Origin: Paludibacteraceae bacterium
GTDB lineage: Bacteria; Bacteroidota; Bacteroidia; Bacteroidales; Paludibacteraceae
Direction: 5' to 3'
Length of the DNA: 37,500 nucleotides
Assembly (NCBI GenBank): GCA_024399615.1
Contig: JAKSNQ010000014.1
Span: 1 to 37,500 of the forward strand
Of this stretch, positions 6,480 through 15,385 are shown one piece after another. The notes beneath the pieces are model-generated. The model saw nothing but the letters and a program-made list of their open reading frames with translations, was not told the origin of the DNA and did not search any database. The position numbers and the translations under genes are program-made. Every line of letters starts with the position of its first letter. Positions within the stretch are counted from its first letter, which is position 1.

Positions 6480-8096
6480 ATGGGTGGAGCAAAAAACTGT
6501 CCGGAAACTCCGAGACAAAAAATGATAGGTATGATGTACCTGGTGTTGACCGCCATGTTGGCTCTGAATGTATCAGCCGACATTTTGAACGGTTTCTCCA
6601 AGTTGCGTCATAGTATGGAAGGTTCGATGGCTTCCACTGCAGAGCGTAATGAAGATGTATTTACCAACTTTGAAAACGCCTTCAGTAAAGATGGTGGTGC
6701 AGACAAGTATGGTCCATGGTACGACATTGCCAAGGCAGTTCGCGAGTCCAGCGACAGCTTCTTCAATTACATCGATAATTTCAAGATCGATATCATCAAT
6801 CAAATCGAGAACAAGCACTATGCATATGGCACACCAATGTCGGAGATTCAGGTTTCTAACAATGGTGATACCAATATTCCTCATGCTTACGCGTTGAACA
6901 CGTTGGATAAAACCACGGGCAAGATTAACGCAGACCAGTTCAAGGAGAATATGGAGGCATATTGCCACTATCTGACTCATGTGGAGTCAGCGTGCCTGCT
7001 TGAGAAGATAGAGAAGGACCCAAAGTTTGCGCATGAATGGAACATGAAAGCGCAGATGCTCAAGGCTCTTTTTAATACGGATGATACCTATAACGAGGAT
7101 GGTGCAGCAATCTCATGGCAACGCTCTACTTTTGATGAGATGCCAGCAGGTGCCGTATTGGCGTTGCTGACGAAGTATCAGAGTGATATCCGTATGGCAG
7201 AGAACGAGTTGATTAACTTCATGTTCAACGCTGCAGGTTCGTCAGATTTCGTGGTAAACTCTGTTACTCCAGTTATCCTGCCTACGTATGGCGAGTATGT
7301 GATGCAAGGTCAGCGCTATCGTGCACGCATTTTGTCCGCCATGGTTGATACCAACCAAGTGCCTCGCGTCTTCATCAATGGTCAAGAGTGGGAAGGTGGT
7401 GTGTATGACATCGCCGCCGGTGGTGTAGGTGCACATTCGTACAAAGGATATATGCAGATAGGTGACGATACGACTCATTATGAGTTTGAAGGTAAGTACA
7501 CCGTAGGTGCTCCTTCTGCAACAATCTCCAACACCGACCTCAACATCATGTACATCGGCTACGATAACAAGTTCTCTGTTTCTGTACCAGGTGTGGCAGA
7601 TAGCAAGGTTCGTGTATCATGCAACGGTGCATCGGTTAAGAAAGAAGGCGCTCTTTGGATCATTAAACCCAATGGTGGCACTTCTGCCCTTATCGAGGTA
7701 CAGGCCGAAGTGGATGGTCGCTGGGTATCGATGGGTAAACAAGAATACCGTATCAAGACGTTGCCTAAGCCAAATGCATATTTCATCGCGCCAGGCAAGG
7801 AGCCAATCAATGATGGCAAGATTGCGCGTGGTGATCTCCTCAATGCATCATCTCGTCTTGAGGCAAGTTATGGTCCTGATGGTCTGATTCAGGCTAAGTT
7901 TAACATTACCGGTTTCTCTGTGAAGTTGCCTTCAGGTAAGGAAATCAATATCAATGGAACTCGATTGGATAAGAAGACCCTTGATGCTCTTAAGGGTGTT
8001 AAGCAAGGTCAAATGGTAACTTTCCGTTACATTAAGGCCGTAGGTCCTGATGGAAAGACGGTTAGCTTGAGTCCAATCCCACTTGAGTTGCAATAA
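6480..8096 (+). CDS. porM: Type IX secretion motor protein PorM/GldM
   Basis: 538-residue inner-membrane protein with one N-terminal membrane segment (about residues 15-35, opening MGGAKNCPETPRQKMIGMMY) and a large periplasmic part that passes torque from PorL to the PorK/PorN ring. The conserved opening, including NCPETPRQKMI, and the central region with repeated beta domains (D1 to D4 in known GldM/PorM structures) fit the family; the C-terminus ends in LSPIPLELQ. It follows porL by 54 bases. The start codon is fixed by the conserved first residues and directly follows a 14-base tandem repeat. Confidence 0.95.
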   Translation: MGGAKNCPETPRQKMIGMMYLVLTAMLALNVSADILNGFSKLRHSMEGSMASTAERNEDVFTNFENAFSKDGGADKYGPWYDIAKAVRESSDSFFNYIDNFKIDIINQIENKHYAYGTPMSEIQVSNNGDTNIPHAYALNTLDKTTGKINADQFKENMEAYCHYLTHVESACLLEKIEKDPKFAHEWNMKAQMLKALFNTDDTYNEDGAAISWQRSTFDEMPAGAVLALLTKYQSDIRMAENELINFMFNAAGSSDFVVNSVTPVILPTYGEYVMQGQRYRARILSAMVDTNQVPRVFINGQEWEGGVYDIAAGGVGAHSYKGYMQIGDDTTHYEFEGKYTVGAPSATISNTDLNIMYIGYDNKFSVSVPGVADSKVRVSCNGASVKKEGALWIIKPNGGTSALIEVQAEVDGRWVSMGKQEYRIKTLPKPNAYFIAPGKEPINDGKIARGDLLNASSRLEASYGPDGLIQAKFNITGFSVKLPSGKEININGTRLDKKTLDALKGVKQGQMVTFRYIKAVGPDGKTVSLSPIPLELQ

Positions 8097-8142
8097 ATCT
8101 GTTCGCAGAAGTCTATCGTATATTAGGAAAATTTATTAGATA

Positions 8143-9111
8143 ATGAAGAAACTAAGTATTATCGCCATGTTGCTGCTGTGTGTGGCAGCAGTTCATGCCC
8201 AAAGACCTATTGTCTCTTTCTTCGATGCAAAGGGCGCAGTCAATTTCAAGACACAAGAGATTGACCACGAGACCGACACACTCAAACCAATCGTGCATAG
8301 AGTGGATGATGTGGTATGGTTTCGTACGGTATATCGTGTGATTGATATGCGTTACAAGCAGAACTACCAGTTGTATTTCCCCGTATCTCCATCCAACCCT
8401 ACGTATCGTAGTTTGTTCAAGGTGATGGTTGATGCGATAATCAATGGCATGCCAGTCTATGGTAAACCCGATTTTGATATCGATATCACTCCTCACTTTG
8501 AGGCAGAGCCTTTGGCAAAAGCAGAAGTAGCCAGCCTTCTCAATACCGATATGGATGGTGTAGGTGATGGTAATATTGCTACTTCAGAGTACATGATTAT
8601 CAATTACGACTCGGTTCGTGACAAGATGTCCTTCAATAACTATTCTTATGAGGGCTTTGTCAAGAACCAGCTTAAGTGGATGATTCAAGAAGTAGTCTTT
8701 TTCGACAAGCACTATTCACGTTTGTTCACCAAGATTGTGGGTATAGCTCCAATGTCGTCAGCACATGCCGGCAATGAAGACACCCCTCTCACCGAGGCAT
8801 TGTACCAGTCAATCTTGTTCTGGGTAGCATTTGATGACTTCCGTCCATATCTGCAGAAGCAAAACATCATCCCACAAGCTAACGACAACTCTCGTACCAC
8901 TTTTGACCAGTTCTTTGCAGAGCGTCGTTATAGTTCATATCTGATTGGTGATGCCAACATGTATTCTCGTATGTTCTCTGATTTCGCAGTCAGGGGTCGT
9001 GCCTCAGATGTGTTGACAGACCGTATCAAGATGGAAAAGGACATCAAGCGTGAGCAGGAGCGTATTCAAAACGAGTTGCTCAATTTTGAGCTTGATCTCT
9101 GGGAATACTAA
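8143..9111 (+). CDS. porN: Type IX secretion ring protein PorN/GldN
   Basis: 322-residue periplasmic protein that joins lipoprotein PorK in the outer-membrane-associated ring. A signal peptide is cleaved near residue 19 (VHA|QRPIVSFF). Family features include the region with DDVVWFRTVYRVIDMRYKQN, typical of GldN/PorN, and a C-terminal region with LIGDANMYSRMFSDF. It follows porM by 46 bases. It is the last gene of the por set, and a strong hairpin at 9128-9158 follows. The C-terminus is short and charged, without extension domains. Confidence 0.94.
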   Translation: MKKLSIIAMLLLCVAAVHAQRPIVSFFDAKGAVNFKTQEIDHETDTLKPIVHRVDDVVWFRTVYRVIDMRYKQNYQLYFPVSPSNPTYRSLFKVMVDAIINGMPVYGKPDFDIDITPHFEAEPLAKAEVASLLNTDMDGVGDGNIATSEYMIINYDSVRDKMSFNNYSYEGFVKNQLKWMIQEVVFFDKHYSRLFTKIVGIAPMSSAHAGNEDTPLTEALYQSILFWVAFDDFRPYLQKQNIIPQANDNSRTTFDQFFAERRYSSYLIGDANMYSRMFSDFAVRGRASDVLTDRIKMEKDIKREQERIQNELLNFELDLWEY

Positions 9112-9127
9112 TCCCTTTTCTATATAT

Positions 9128-9158
9128 CGGGAGGCGCGAATTTGATTCGCGTCTCTCG
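9128..9158 (+). terminator. Hairpin after porN, probable terminator of the por operon
   Basis: A 14-bp stem, 9128-9141 against 9145-9158 with two G-U pairs and a 3-base loop, whose core is GCGCGAAT/ATTCGCGT. Downstream comes a T-rich but interrupted stretch (GTTTTCTTGTTT, about 9164-9175). It sits 16 bases after the porN stop and before ftsX. The imperfect T-tract leaves room for partial read-through, since no clear promoter for ftsX is visible. Confidence 0.6.
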
Positions 9159-9198
9159 GCATGTTTTCTTGTTTGAGGTTAAAAACTCCGTTAAAAGT

Positions 9199-10065
9199 AT
9201 GTCAAAGCGTAAGTTTCGTTTTTTTAATACCTATCTGACCGCCACTATTTCGGTGGCTCTTGTCTTGTTGCTAATAGGTATGGAATGTGTGATCAGTCTG
9301 GGAACATCCAGCTTGCTCCGCCAACTTAAAGAGGAAACGACTATTACGCTGGTTCTTTCTGACGAAATGACATCCTCCGACTCTGTTCGTGTGTCACGTC
9401 TGCTCGATGTAGCGCCCTTTTGCAAGCGTTATCAGTATATATCCAAGGAGCAGGCCCTAGCAGAGCATATCGCAGAACTGGGTGAGGATCCTACGCTATG
9501 TCTTGATTATAACCCGATTCATGCTGCTTTCGAATTGAAGTTGTCGGCGGATTATGTTCATCCAGACAGCGTAGCCAAGATAGAGCAATTGCTGGCCGTT
9601 TATCCTTTTGTAGAACATGTGGACTATCCACGAGCAATTGTTGGTTTCTTTCAGTCAAACGTGAGTCGAGTGCTATGGGTGCTATTAGCTATTGCGTCGT
9701 TGCTGTTATTTATTTCAATTGTGCTAATAGTGAATACCATACGTCTCACGGTTTATTCGCGTCGCTTCATTATCCACACGATGAAGTTGGTAGGTGCTAC
9801 CCCATGGATGATAAAGGGTCCTATCGTACGACGTAGTATGCGGATGGGACTATACGCCAGCATTCTTGCCATGATGCTAATCTTCGCGGTGCTTTATGGA
9901 ACGGCGAGCAGATATGGTTTTGTTCTATTTGCTATGACTTGGCAGAATATTGCGGTTGTGGCGGTTGTAATATTGCTGTCAGGTGTGCTTCTTACCTTTT
10001 TGTCATCGCTATTTGCTGTCAATAAATACATTCGTTTGAAGGTGGATGACCTATACATAATTTAA
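9199..10065 (+). CDS. ftsX: Cell-division ABC-transporter-like permease FtsX
   Basis: 288-residue inner-membrane protein which, with the ATPase FtsE, controls septal murein hydrolases. It has the FtsX layout: a first membrane segment near residues 14-35, an extracytoplasmic domain of about 120 residues (with ITLVLSDEMTSSDSVRVS), then three membrane segments (near residues 155-180, 210-235 and 250-272). The frame is open back to a TTG at 9142, but that codon is in the loop of the hairpin after porN, and the ATG at 9199 gives the family-like MSKRKFRFFNTYL. Next genes are DUF3098, uppP, truB and queA, an order I recognise from Bacteroidetes. ftsE is not in the window. Confidence 0.92.
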   Translation: MSKRKFRFFNTYLTATISVALVLLLIGMECVISLGTSSLLRQLKEETTITLVLSDEMTSSDSVRVSRLLDVAPFCKRYQYISKEQALAEHIAELGEDPTLCLDYNPIHAAFELKLSADYVHPDSVAKIEQLLAVYPFVEHVDYPRAIVGFFQSNVSRVLWVLLAIASLLLFISIVLIVNTIRLTVYSRRFIIHTMKLVGATPWMIKGPIVRRSMRMGLYASILAMMLIFAVLYGTASRYGFVLFAMTWQNIAVVAVVILLSGVLLTFLSSLFAVNKYIRLKVDDLYII

Positions 10066-10073
10066 TATACATC

Positions 10074-10295
10074 ATGAAATATAATCTTTCTAAACTAAAC
10101 TTAATCCTAATGGGTGTCTCAGTCGCTGTTATTATTTTGGGTTTTGCCTTGATGGGAGGTGCACCCAGCGGCGCAGAGCAGTATAATGCAGACATCTTTT
10201 CGGTTCGTCGCATCACAGTAGGTCCAATGATTGCGTTGTTGGGCTTTGTTCTGATGGTAGTGTCAATCTTTGTTAATCCCAAAAACAAGAAGTGA
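10074..10295 (+). CDS. Small two-segment membrane protein, DUF3098
   Basis: 73-residue inner-membrane protein with two hydrophobic segments (about residues 9-29 and 47-67) joined by the conserved [21 protein letters not shown]. This matches the DUF3098 family, which in Bacteroidetes is found just after ftsX. Function unknown; position suggests a link to division or envelope growth. It starts 8 bases after ftsX, and its TGA stop shares an A with the uppP ATG. Confidence 0.88.
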   Translation: MKYNLSKLNLILMGVSVAVIILGFALMGGAPSGAEQYNADIFSVRRITVGPMIALLGFVLMVVSIFVNPKNKK

Positions 10296-11098
10296 TGTCT
10301 TGGTTTCAAGCTCTTTTACTCGGTCTGGTGCAAGGTCTGACCGAGTTTCTGCCTGTAAGTTCCAGTGGACACCTGACCATTGGTCAAACCTTGTTGGGTG
10401 TTGAGTTCGCTGAGGGTGATATGCTTTTGTTTGACGTTCTCGTTCATGCCGCTACCGTTTTGTCCACTATCGTTATTTTGTGGAAAGAAATAGAGTGGCT
10501 GCTACGTGGTGTTTTTTTGAGTACGAAAATGAACGAGGAGAAATTGTATGTGGGCAAAATCCTCTTGTCGATGATTCCTGTTTTTATCGTCGGTGTTTTT
10601 TTTAAGGATTATGTAGAGAATATTTTCGGCAGTGGTCTGCTGGTGGTTGGTTGCTGTCTATTGGTGACTGCCGCCTTGCTCACTTTTGCTCAGTATTCCC
10701 GTCCTCGTGAGAAAGAACATATAGGATGGTGGGATGCTTTCATCATCGGCATAGGACAAGCATGCGCAGTGTTGCCAGGTTTGTCTCGCTCAGGTACCAC
10801 TATTGCAACGGGCATTCTGTTGGGAAACAAGAAAGAAAAGGTGGCACAATTTTCTTTTATCATGGTGCTCATACCTATTTTGGGTGAAGCTTTTCTCAGT
10901 TGCTTGGATCTGCTTAAGGGTGAAGTAGTCAGCTCCCTTTCGCCAGTGACCATGCTAATAGGGTTCTTGTCGGCGTTCTTGTCTGGTTGCGCTGCATGCA
11001 AGTGGATGATTAACATTGTTAAGCGACAGAAATTGGTGTACTTTGCAATCTACTGTGTACTGATTGGTTTGTTTGCTATCATCTATTCCCTTGTCTAA
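10295..11098 (+). CDS. uppP: Undecaprenyl-diphosphatase UppP/BacA
   Basis: 267-residue polytopic membrane enzyme that removes a phosphate from undecaprenyl pyrophosphate to regenerate the lipid carrier for peptidoglycan and O-antigen, and can give bacitracin tolerance. Signature regions are [16 protein letters not shown], with the (E/Q)xxxE pair Gln13/Glu17, and PGLSRSGTT with the catalytic Ser-Arg. A GTG three bases earlier is in frame, but the ATG at 10295 overlaps the DUF3098 stop (TGATG) and is preferred. It lies directly in the ftsX-queA run. Confidence 0.95.
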   Translation: MSWFQALLLGLVQGLTEFLPVSSSGHLTIGQTLLGVEFAEGDMLLFDVLVHAATVLSTIVILWKEIEWLLRGVFLSTKMNEEKLYVGKILLSMIPVFIVGVFFKDYVENIFGSGLLVVGCCLLVTAALLTFAQYSRPREKEHIGWWDAFIIGIGQACAVLPGLSRSGTTIATGILLGNKKEKVAQFSFIMVLIPILGEAFLSCLDLLKGEVVSSLSPVTMLIGFLSAFLSGCAACKWMINIVKRQKLVYFAIYCVLIGLFAIIYSLV

Positions 11099-11132
11099 TT
11101 GTACGGATGGCAGAAGGAATACAGGCGTTATT

Positions 11133-11846
11133 ATGAATTTTGAGTCGGGGGAGATATTGTATTTTGATAAACCGCTACATTGGACCAGTTTTGATGTAGT
11201 AGGAAAGGTTCGTTGGCTACTATGTAAACGTTTAGGAGTCAAGAAACTGAAAGTAGGTCATACTGGCACATTGGATCCTTTAGCAACGGGTGTTGTCGTG
11301 GTATGTACCGGCAAGAAAACCAAACTAATCGACGAATTGCAAGCGCATGTCAAAGAGTATGTAGCCACGCTTCAATTGGGTGCAACGACTCCCTCTTACG
11401 ATTTAGAGAAACCCATTGATGCCATTTACCCAACCCAGCATATTAGTCGTCAACTGATAGATGAAACGCTTACTCATTTTCTCGGTCAGATTTGGCAGGT
11501 TCCACCGACTTTCTCTGCTGTAAAAATCGATGGCAAACGAGCCTATGAGTATGCTCGTAAGGGCGAAGAAGTAGAAATAAAGCCCAAACTATTGGTGATA
11601 GATGAACTGGAAGTGTTGTCTTTTGATGAACAAGCGATGCAACTGACGATACGTGTGGTTTGTTCCAAAGGTACCTATATACGTGCTTTAGCTCGTGACA
11701 TAGGAGAGGCTCTTCAATCAGGAGCACACCTAATCGCCTTGCGTCGCACTCGAGTGGGAGAGATTGGTGTGGACCAATGTATCTCCCCTGAACAATTCGC
11801 TCAGATGTTGGAAACTATGCCAATCGAGAGACCTGTTAGTGAATAG
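11133..11846 (+). CDS. truB: tRNA pseudouridine(55) synthase
   Basis: 237-residue enzyme that converts U55 in the T-loop of tRNAs to pseudouridine. The catalytic motif GHTGTLDPLATGVV places the nucleophile at Asp48, the same number as in E. coli TruB. Other family motifs are FDKPLHWTSFDVV at the N-terminus and CSKGTYIRALARDIG. The frame is open back into uppP (11064), but the ATG at 11133 gives the standard N-terminus. It is 34 bases after uppP and 68 before queA; no separate promoter is seen. Confidence 0.96.
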   Translation: MNFESGEILYFDKPLHWTSFDVVGKVRWLLCKRLGVKKLKVGHTGTLDPLATGVVVVCTGKKTKLIDELQAHVKEYVATLQLGATTPSYDLEKPIDAIYPTQHISRQLIDETLTHFLGQIWQVPPTFSAVKIDGKRAYEYARKGEEVEIKPKLLVIDELEVLSFDEQAMQLTIRVVCSKGTYIRALARDIGEALQSGAHLIALRRTRVGEIGVDQCISPEQFAQMLETMPIERPVSE

Positions 11847-11914
11847 TAGATATTTGGGCTACAGATCAATAGTCAGCAGCAGAGCTGCGTTAAGATATAT
11901 AAATAGCATAAAGA

Positions 11915-13027
11915 ATGAAACTTTCGCAATTTAAATTCAATTTGCCTACCGAGCAGATTGCTCAATACCCATCACGCTTCCGTGATGATTCTCGTTTGTT
12001 GGTTCTTCATCGTAAGACTGGTTTAATCGAGCATAAGACGATGCCTGATTTAGCCTCATATTTTGACGAGGGTGACTTGTTTATTTTCAATAACACTCGA
12101 GTTTTTCCAGCTCGCTTGTACGCGACGAAGGAAAAGACTAATGCCCGCATAGAGGTATTCTTGCTTCGTGAGTTGAGCCACGAGATGCGCTATTGGGATG
12201 TACTAGTTGATCCTGCGCGCAAGATTCGTATAGGAAATAAGTTATATTTTGGCAATGATGATACGATAGTGGCTGAGGTTATCGACAACACTACCTCTCG
12301 TGGCCGTACTCTTCGTTTCCTTACTGACTACGATAATGATGAGTTTGTCGAGCGTCTCTATGCATTGGGTGAGACTCCTCTGCCAAAGTATATCAAGCGT
12401 GATTGGGAGAATAACGAAACTGATGAAGAAGCACGAATTTTGCGTGATAAAGAGATAAAGGAACTTCGTCGTGAGGATGAGGAGCGTTATCAATCTATTT
12501 TTGCTACCGAGATAGGTGCAGTAGCAGCTCCTGCCGCATGTCTTCATTTCTCCAAGAATATTATCAAACGTTTGGAAATCAGGGGAATAGAATGTGAGTA
12601 TATGACTTCGCACATGGGTTTGGGCAACTTCAAGCCAGTGGATGTTGAGGATCTAACCAAGCATAAAGTAGACAGTGAGCAGTTCATTATTCCAGAAAGT
12701 TTGGCCAAGGCTGTTGACCGAGCACATGCTGAGAACCACCGTGTGTGTGCTGTTGGTACAGAAATCATGCGTGCACTGGAGTCTGTTGCCGGTACTCAAG
12801 GGCAAGTAACAGCTATTAACGCATGGACCAACAAATTCATATTCCCGCCATATGACTTCATGGTGGCTAACTCGTTCTTCGTGAACCTCTACATGCCTCA
12901 GTCTTCTCAGTTGATGATGGTGGCTTCGTTTGCGGGCTACGATTATACGATGGCGGCATACAAGGAGGCAGTAAAGGAGGGTTATCGTTTTGGAGATTAC
13001 GGTGATGCCATGCTAGTAATTGACTGA
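11915..13027 (+). CDS. queA: S-adenosylmethionine:tRNA ribosyltransferase-isomerase
   Basis: 370-residue enzyme of queuosine synthesis. It transfers and isomerises the ribosyl part of SAM onto 7-aminomethyl-7-deazaguanine in tRNA to give epoxyqueuosine. Typical motifs are LPTEQIAQYPSRFRDDSRLLV at the start region, IFNNTRVFPARL, and near the end AVGTEIMRALES and NAWTNKFIFPPYDFMVANS. The length fits the family. It follows truB, as is common in Bacteroidetes. No preQ1 riboswitch is seen in the 68 bases upstream, where there is only a 5-bp hairpin without a T-tract. Confidence 0.95.
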   Translation: MKLSQFKFNLPTEQIAQYPSRFRDDSRLLVLHRKTGLIEHKTMPDLASYFDEGDLFIFNNTRVFPARLYATKEKTNARIEVFLLRELSHEMRYWDVLVDPARKIRIGNKLYFGNDDTIVAEVIDNTTSRGRTLRFLTDYDNDEFVERLYALGETPLPKYIKRDWENNETDEEARILRDKEIKELRREDEERYQSIFATEIGAVAAPAACLHFSKNIIKRLEIRGIECEYMTSHMGLGNFKPVDVEDLTKHKVDSEQFIIPESLAKAVDRAHAENHRVCAVGTEIMRALESVAGTQGQVTAINAWTNKFIFPPYDFMVANSFFVNLYMPQSSQLMMVASFAGYDYTMAAYKEAVKEGYRFGDYGDAMLVID

Positions 13028-13068
13028 TAGATGCCTAAGTACTGATTTATTTTTCTAATTTGAAAACT

Positions 13069-13911
13069 ATGCAAAAAAACTTCATTCATTATCTTTGGGC
13101 TTTACTTTGTGTTGCCATGTTCGTTTCTTGCCATAAAGACGAACTCACACCGGAGGAAATACAAAAAGATGCAACAGATTTATTGACCTTAGCTGAAGCT
13201 CAATTAGGTCAAGCTCGTGCGGTAGCAGAGGCAAACTTGATCGCTGCTAAGTTTGAAAAAGATGCTCATGTAGATAGCCTCTTTTGGGCCAAGACCCGTG
13301 AGGACGGTTACATCATCCTCACCTCTTTGCATGATTCGGTAGTAGTTGTAGATATTGCCCAGGAACATGCAACGATGAAGCAGGCGCAGTTGACGGCTGA
13401 GATTTTCTCACGTTATGGTTATCGTACCGCCTTGCCAGATGTTCACCTTTGGGGGGCGATGACTATTTGTGGCGACAGTACCTATTACTTAGATGGTTCT
13501 GTCGTGCCGACCATTTCTATGCTCGTGACGGGCATGGCAATGATGAACCTGTTACCCAAGGAGCTGATAGATCAGTTCTCAGCAGCCCTCAAGAAGGATC
13601 GTGGTGTCTTCTCGGAGGATGTACGTGCAAATTCTAAGGATTTAGAGTATTCCATTGAGGGAGGTGCCTATACTCGCTCTTGGGTGGAGTTGGTAAAAGA
13701 TGCATCGCAGATTGATTGGACCAAGTTGTTGATGAATAATCCTTTTTTAGGAAAGAAACTATTCTCATTCTATACGGTCGAGACCGCGATCCATCAGAGG
13801 GATTCCAAAACTCAAACCTATCGTTGTACCTATCGTCATGGTATAGAAATTCCAATCGATCCAAACGAAGGTATGCCATTCCCAGGTTTCCCAGAGATTT
13901 CGTTCCGTTGA
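13069..13911 (+). CDS. Lipoprotein of unknown function
   Basis: 280 residues, family not recognised. From the ATG at 13069 a signal peptide of type II is followed by the lipobox FVSC, giving lipid-modified Cys21. The next 50 residues are a charged, Ala-rich helix (EAQLGQARAVAEANLIAAKF), probably a coiled coil, followed by a mixed alpha/beta region (VHLWGAMTICGDSTYYLDG). The C-terminal end is Pro-rich (IEIPIDPNEGMPFPGFPE). The TTG at 13060 is also in frame, but the ATG is better. It follows queA by 41 bases and ends before the terminator at 13954-13987, so it is the last gene of the ftsX-queA run. A surface or periplasmic structural role is a guess. Confidence 0.75.
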   Translation: MQKNFIHYLWALLCVAMFVSCHKDELTPEEIQKDATDLLTLAEAQLGQARAVAEANLIAAKFEKDAHVDSLFWAKTREDGYIILTSLHDSVVVVDIAQEHATMKQAQLTAEIFSRYGYRTALPDVHLWGAMTICGDSTYYLDGSVVPTISMLVTGMAMMNLLPKELIDQFSAALKKDRGVFSEDVRANSKDLEYSIEGGAYTRSWVELVKDASQIDWTKLLMNNPFLGKKLFSFYTVETAIHQRDSKTQTYRCTYRHGIEIPIDPNEGMPFPGFPEISFR

Positions 13912-13953
13912 ATTTTCCCTACAACCCTTCGTCCCCAAAGCATTATCAAATAT

Positions 13954-13987
13954 AAAAGGCTGCCTAACAGATGTTGGACAGCCTTTT
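13954..13987. terminator. Bidirectional terminator between the lipoprotein gene and tdk
   Basis: AAAAGGCTG (13954-13962) pairs with CAGCCTTTT (13979-13987), with a further inner CC..ACA/TGTTGG pairing across a bulge. The stem itself ends in A-runs and T-runs, and T-rich sequence follows on the plus strand. It lies between two convergent genes and can end both transcripts. Confidence 0.85.
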
Positions 13988-14026
13988 GTGTTTTTGAGGT
14001 TGGAATATATAACGTTCGTTTTCAGA

Positions 14027-14608
14027 TTACTCAGTCTTAGTCTGCTCGAAGCAACAACGACAGAGAGGTTCGTATTTCTCTGTTTCACCGAGGAGAACCT
14101 GTTTGTTGGACGAGACGAGTCGGTGTGAAAACGATGCCAAATTGCCACATCGTACGCAGATAGCATGTGCTTTGAAGACATCATCTGCGATGGCCATCAG
14201 GTTAGGCATTGGGCCGAATGGAGTTCCCTTGTAGTCCATGTCCAAACCTGCGACGATTACGCGTATGCCGCGGTTAGCCAACTCACGACATACGTCAATA
14301 ATTCCCATATCAAAGAACTGTGCCTCGTCAATGCCAACCACCTCGATGTCTTCTGCCAATAGAAGAATGCTGGCAGACGATTCGACGGGGGTGGAGATAA
14401 TTGCGTTATGGTTATGGCTCACGACTTCGGTATCGGAGTAGCGTACGTCAATGGCAGGCTTGAAAATTTCGACTTTTTGTTTTGCAAATTGAGCACGTTT
14501 CATACGACGAATGAGTTCTTCGGTCTTGCCGGAGAACATGGATCCACATACCACTTCGATGGTGCCTTGGCGTTGGCGAGGGGAACGTCTATCTATTTCT
14601 GAATACAT
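14027..14608 (-). CDS. tdk: Thymidine kinase, type II (zinc-binding)
   Basis: 193-residue salvage enzyme that phosphorylates thymidine to dTMP in the cytoplasm. The P-loop is GSMFSGKT at residues 22-29, the catalytic glutamate is in GIDEAQFF, and the lasso and zinc part has CVRCG and CRCC, the four cysteines of the tetramer-type kinase. A TTG at 14620 is in frame, but the ATG at 14608 fits better. The N-terminal tail before the P-loop is basic and slightly longer than in E. coli. It has its own promoter at 14693-14724 and ends at the shared terminator. Confidence 0.95.
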   Translation of the reverse strand: MYSEIDRRSPRQRQGTIEVVCGSMFSGKTEELIRRMKRAQFAKQKVEIFKPAIDVRYSDTEVVSHNHNAIISTPVESSASILLLAEDIEVVGIDEAQFFDMGIIDVCRELANRGIRVIVAGLDMDYKGTPFGPMPNLMAIADDVFKAHAICVRCGNLASFSHRLVSSNKQVLLGETEKYEPLCRCCFEQTKTE

Positions 14609-14692
14609 AATGAATAACAATGTAACTAAGGCTGCAAACTACACCTCACTTGGACAATTGGTTAAATGCAGCAAAAGCTGCTAATTTGGCTG

Positions 14693-14724
14693 CAAAGATA
14701 CTGCTTTTTTCTAATATGACCAAA
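14693..14724 (-). promoter_or_regulatory. Promoter of tdk
   Basis: On the minus strand TTTG (14721-14724), a 20-base spacer and TATCTTTG (14693-14700). The predicted transcript start is near 14686, giving a leader of about 78 bases that contains a small GCAGC/GCTGC hairpin (14668-14681). The gap from 14609 to 14815 holds nothing else that I see. Confidence 0.75.
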
Positions 14725-14815
14725 TAAAAGGACAGAAAGTTTTCAACATATTTTCTACAACTTGCCCCATTGTGAAGAGGAAGAAGATTTATGACCGATT
14801 GTATTTGTTTTGATA

Positions 14816-15385
14816 TCAGCCCATTATCCAAGGTGTTCCATAGATAATGTATCCGCCGAATCCCGCTAAGATTATGAGCAAGATGGGATGCAGGCGAAAA
14901 AACAATGTGCCGCAGAAGACGAGTGCAAACATCAGTATGCTCCAATAGTCAATGAAGTTTTCGGGTGTCATGAGTAAGAGCGCAGCAGCAGCAATGAGGC
15001 CAATTACAGTAATTCGCAATGCCATCAGCGACCCAGCTACCCATTTATTATCCTTCATTTTTAGGTAAATGCGACAGATAATAAGCATGATGATAATCGA
15101 AGGCAAGATAATAGACGAGGTTGCCACAACACTACCCAATACAGACATCCACTCGTTCATGCCTGCCGATTGGCAAGCGGTATAGCCCACATAAGTGGCC
15201 GAGTTGATGCCGATAGGGCCGGGAGTCATCTGCGAAATTGCCACAATATCAGTGAACTCTTGTTGTGTCATCCATCCGTACTGGTTGATCTCGTGCTGGA
15301 TGAGTGACAAGATAGCATACCCTCCTCCGAAACCGAATAGACCTATCTTGAAGAACGATGTCAACAATTGCAAATAGACAATCAT
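14816..15385 (-). CDS. Chromate-type transporter, half-size subunit (second of pair)
   Basis: 189-residue polytopic membrane protein of the chromate ion transporter (CHR) family, PF02417. The signature FGFGGGYAILSLIQHE near the N-terminus and MTPGPIGINSATYVGY match the CHR domain, and about five hydrophobic segments follow. Short-chain CHR proteins act as pairs of homologous halves with opposite membrane orientation; this is the second gene and shares an ATGA overlap with the first. Chromate export is the function shown for some members, but the native substrate in gut Bacteroidales is unknown. Downstream comes tdk, with its own promoter. Confidence 0.88.
   Translation of the reverse strand: MIVYLQLLTSFFKIGLFGFGGGYAILSLIQHEINQYGWMTQQEFTDIVAISQMTPGPIGINSATYVGYTACQSAGMNEWMSVLGSVVATSSIILPSIIIMLIICRIYLKMKDNKWVAGSLMALRITVIGLIAAAALLLMTPENFIDYWSILMFALVFCGTLFFRLHPILLIILAGFGGYIIYGTPWIMG

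Noticed and set aside
9142-9198. TTG start giving a longer FtsX
   Set aside because: The codon lies in the loop of the hairpin after porN; the ATG at 9199 gives the family-like N-terminus.
11876-11888. GCAGC/GCTGC hairpin before queA as terminator or preQ1 riboswitch
   Set aside because: Only 5 bp, no T-run, and no preQ1 aptamer pattern visible in the short gap.
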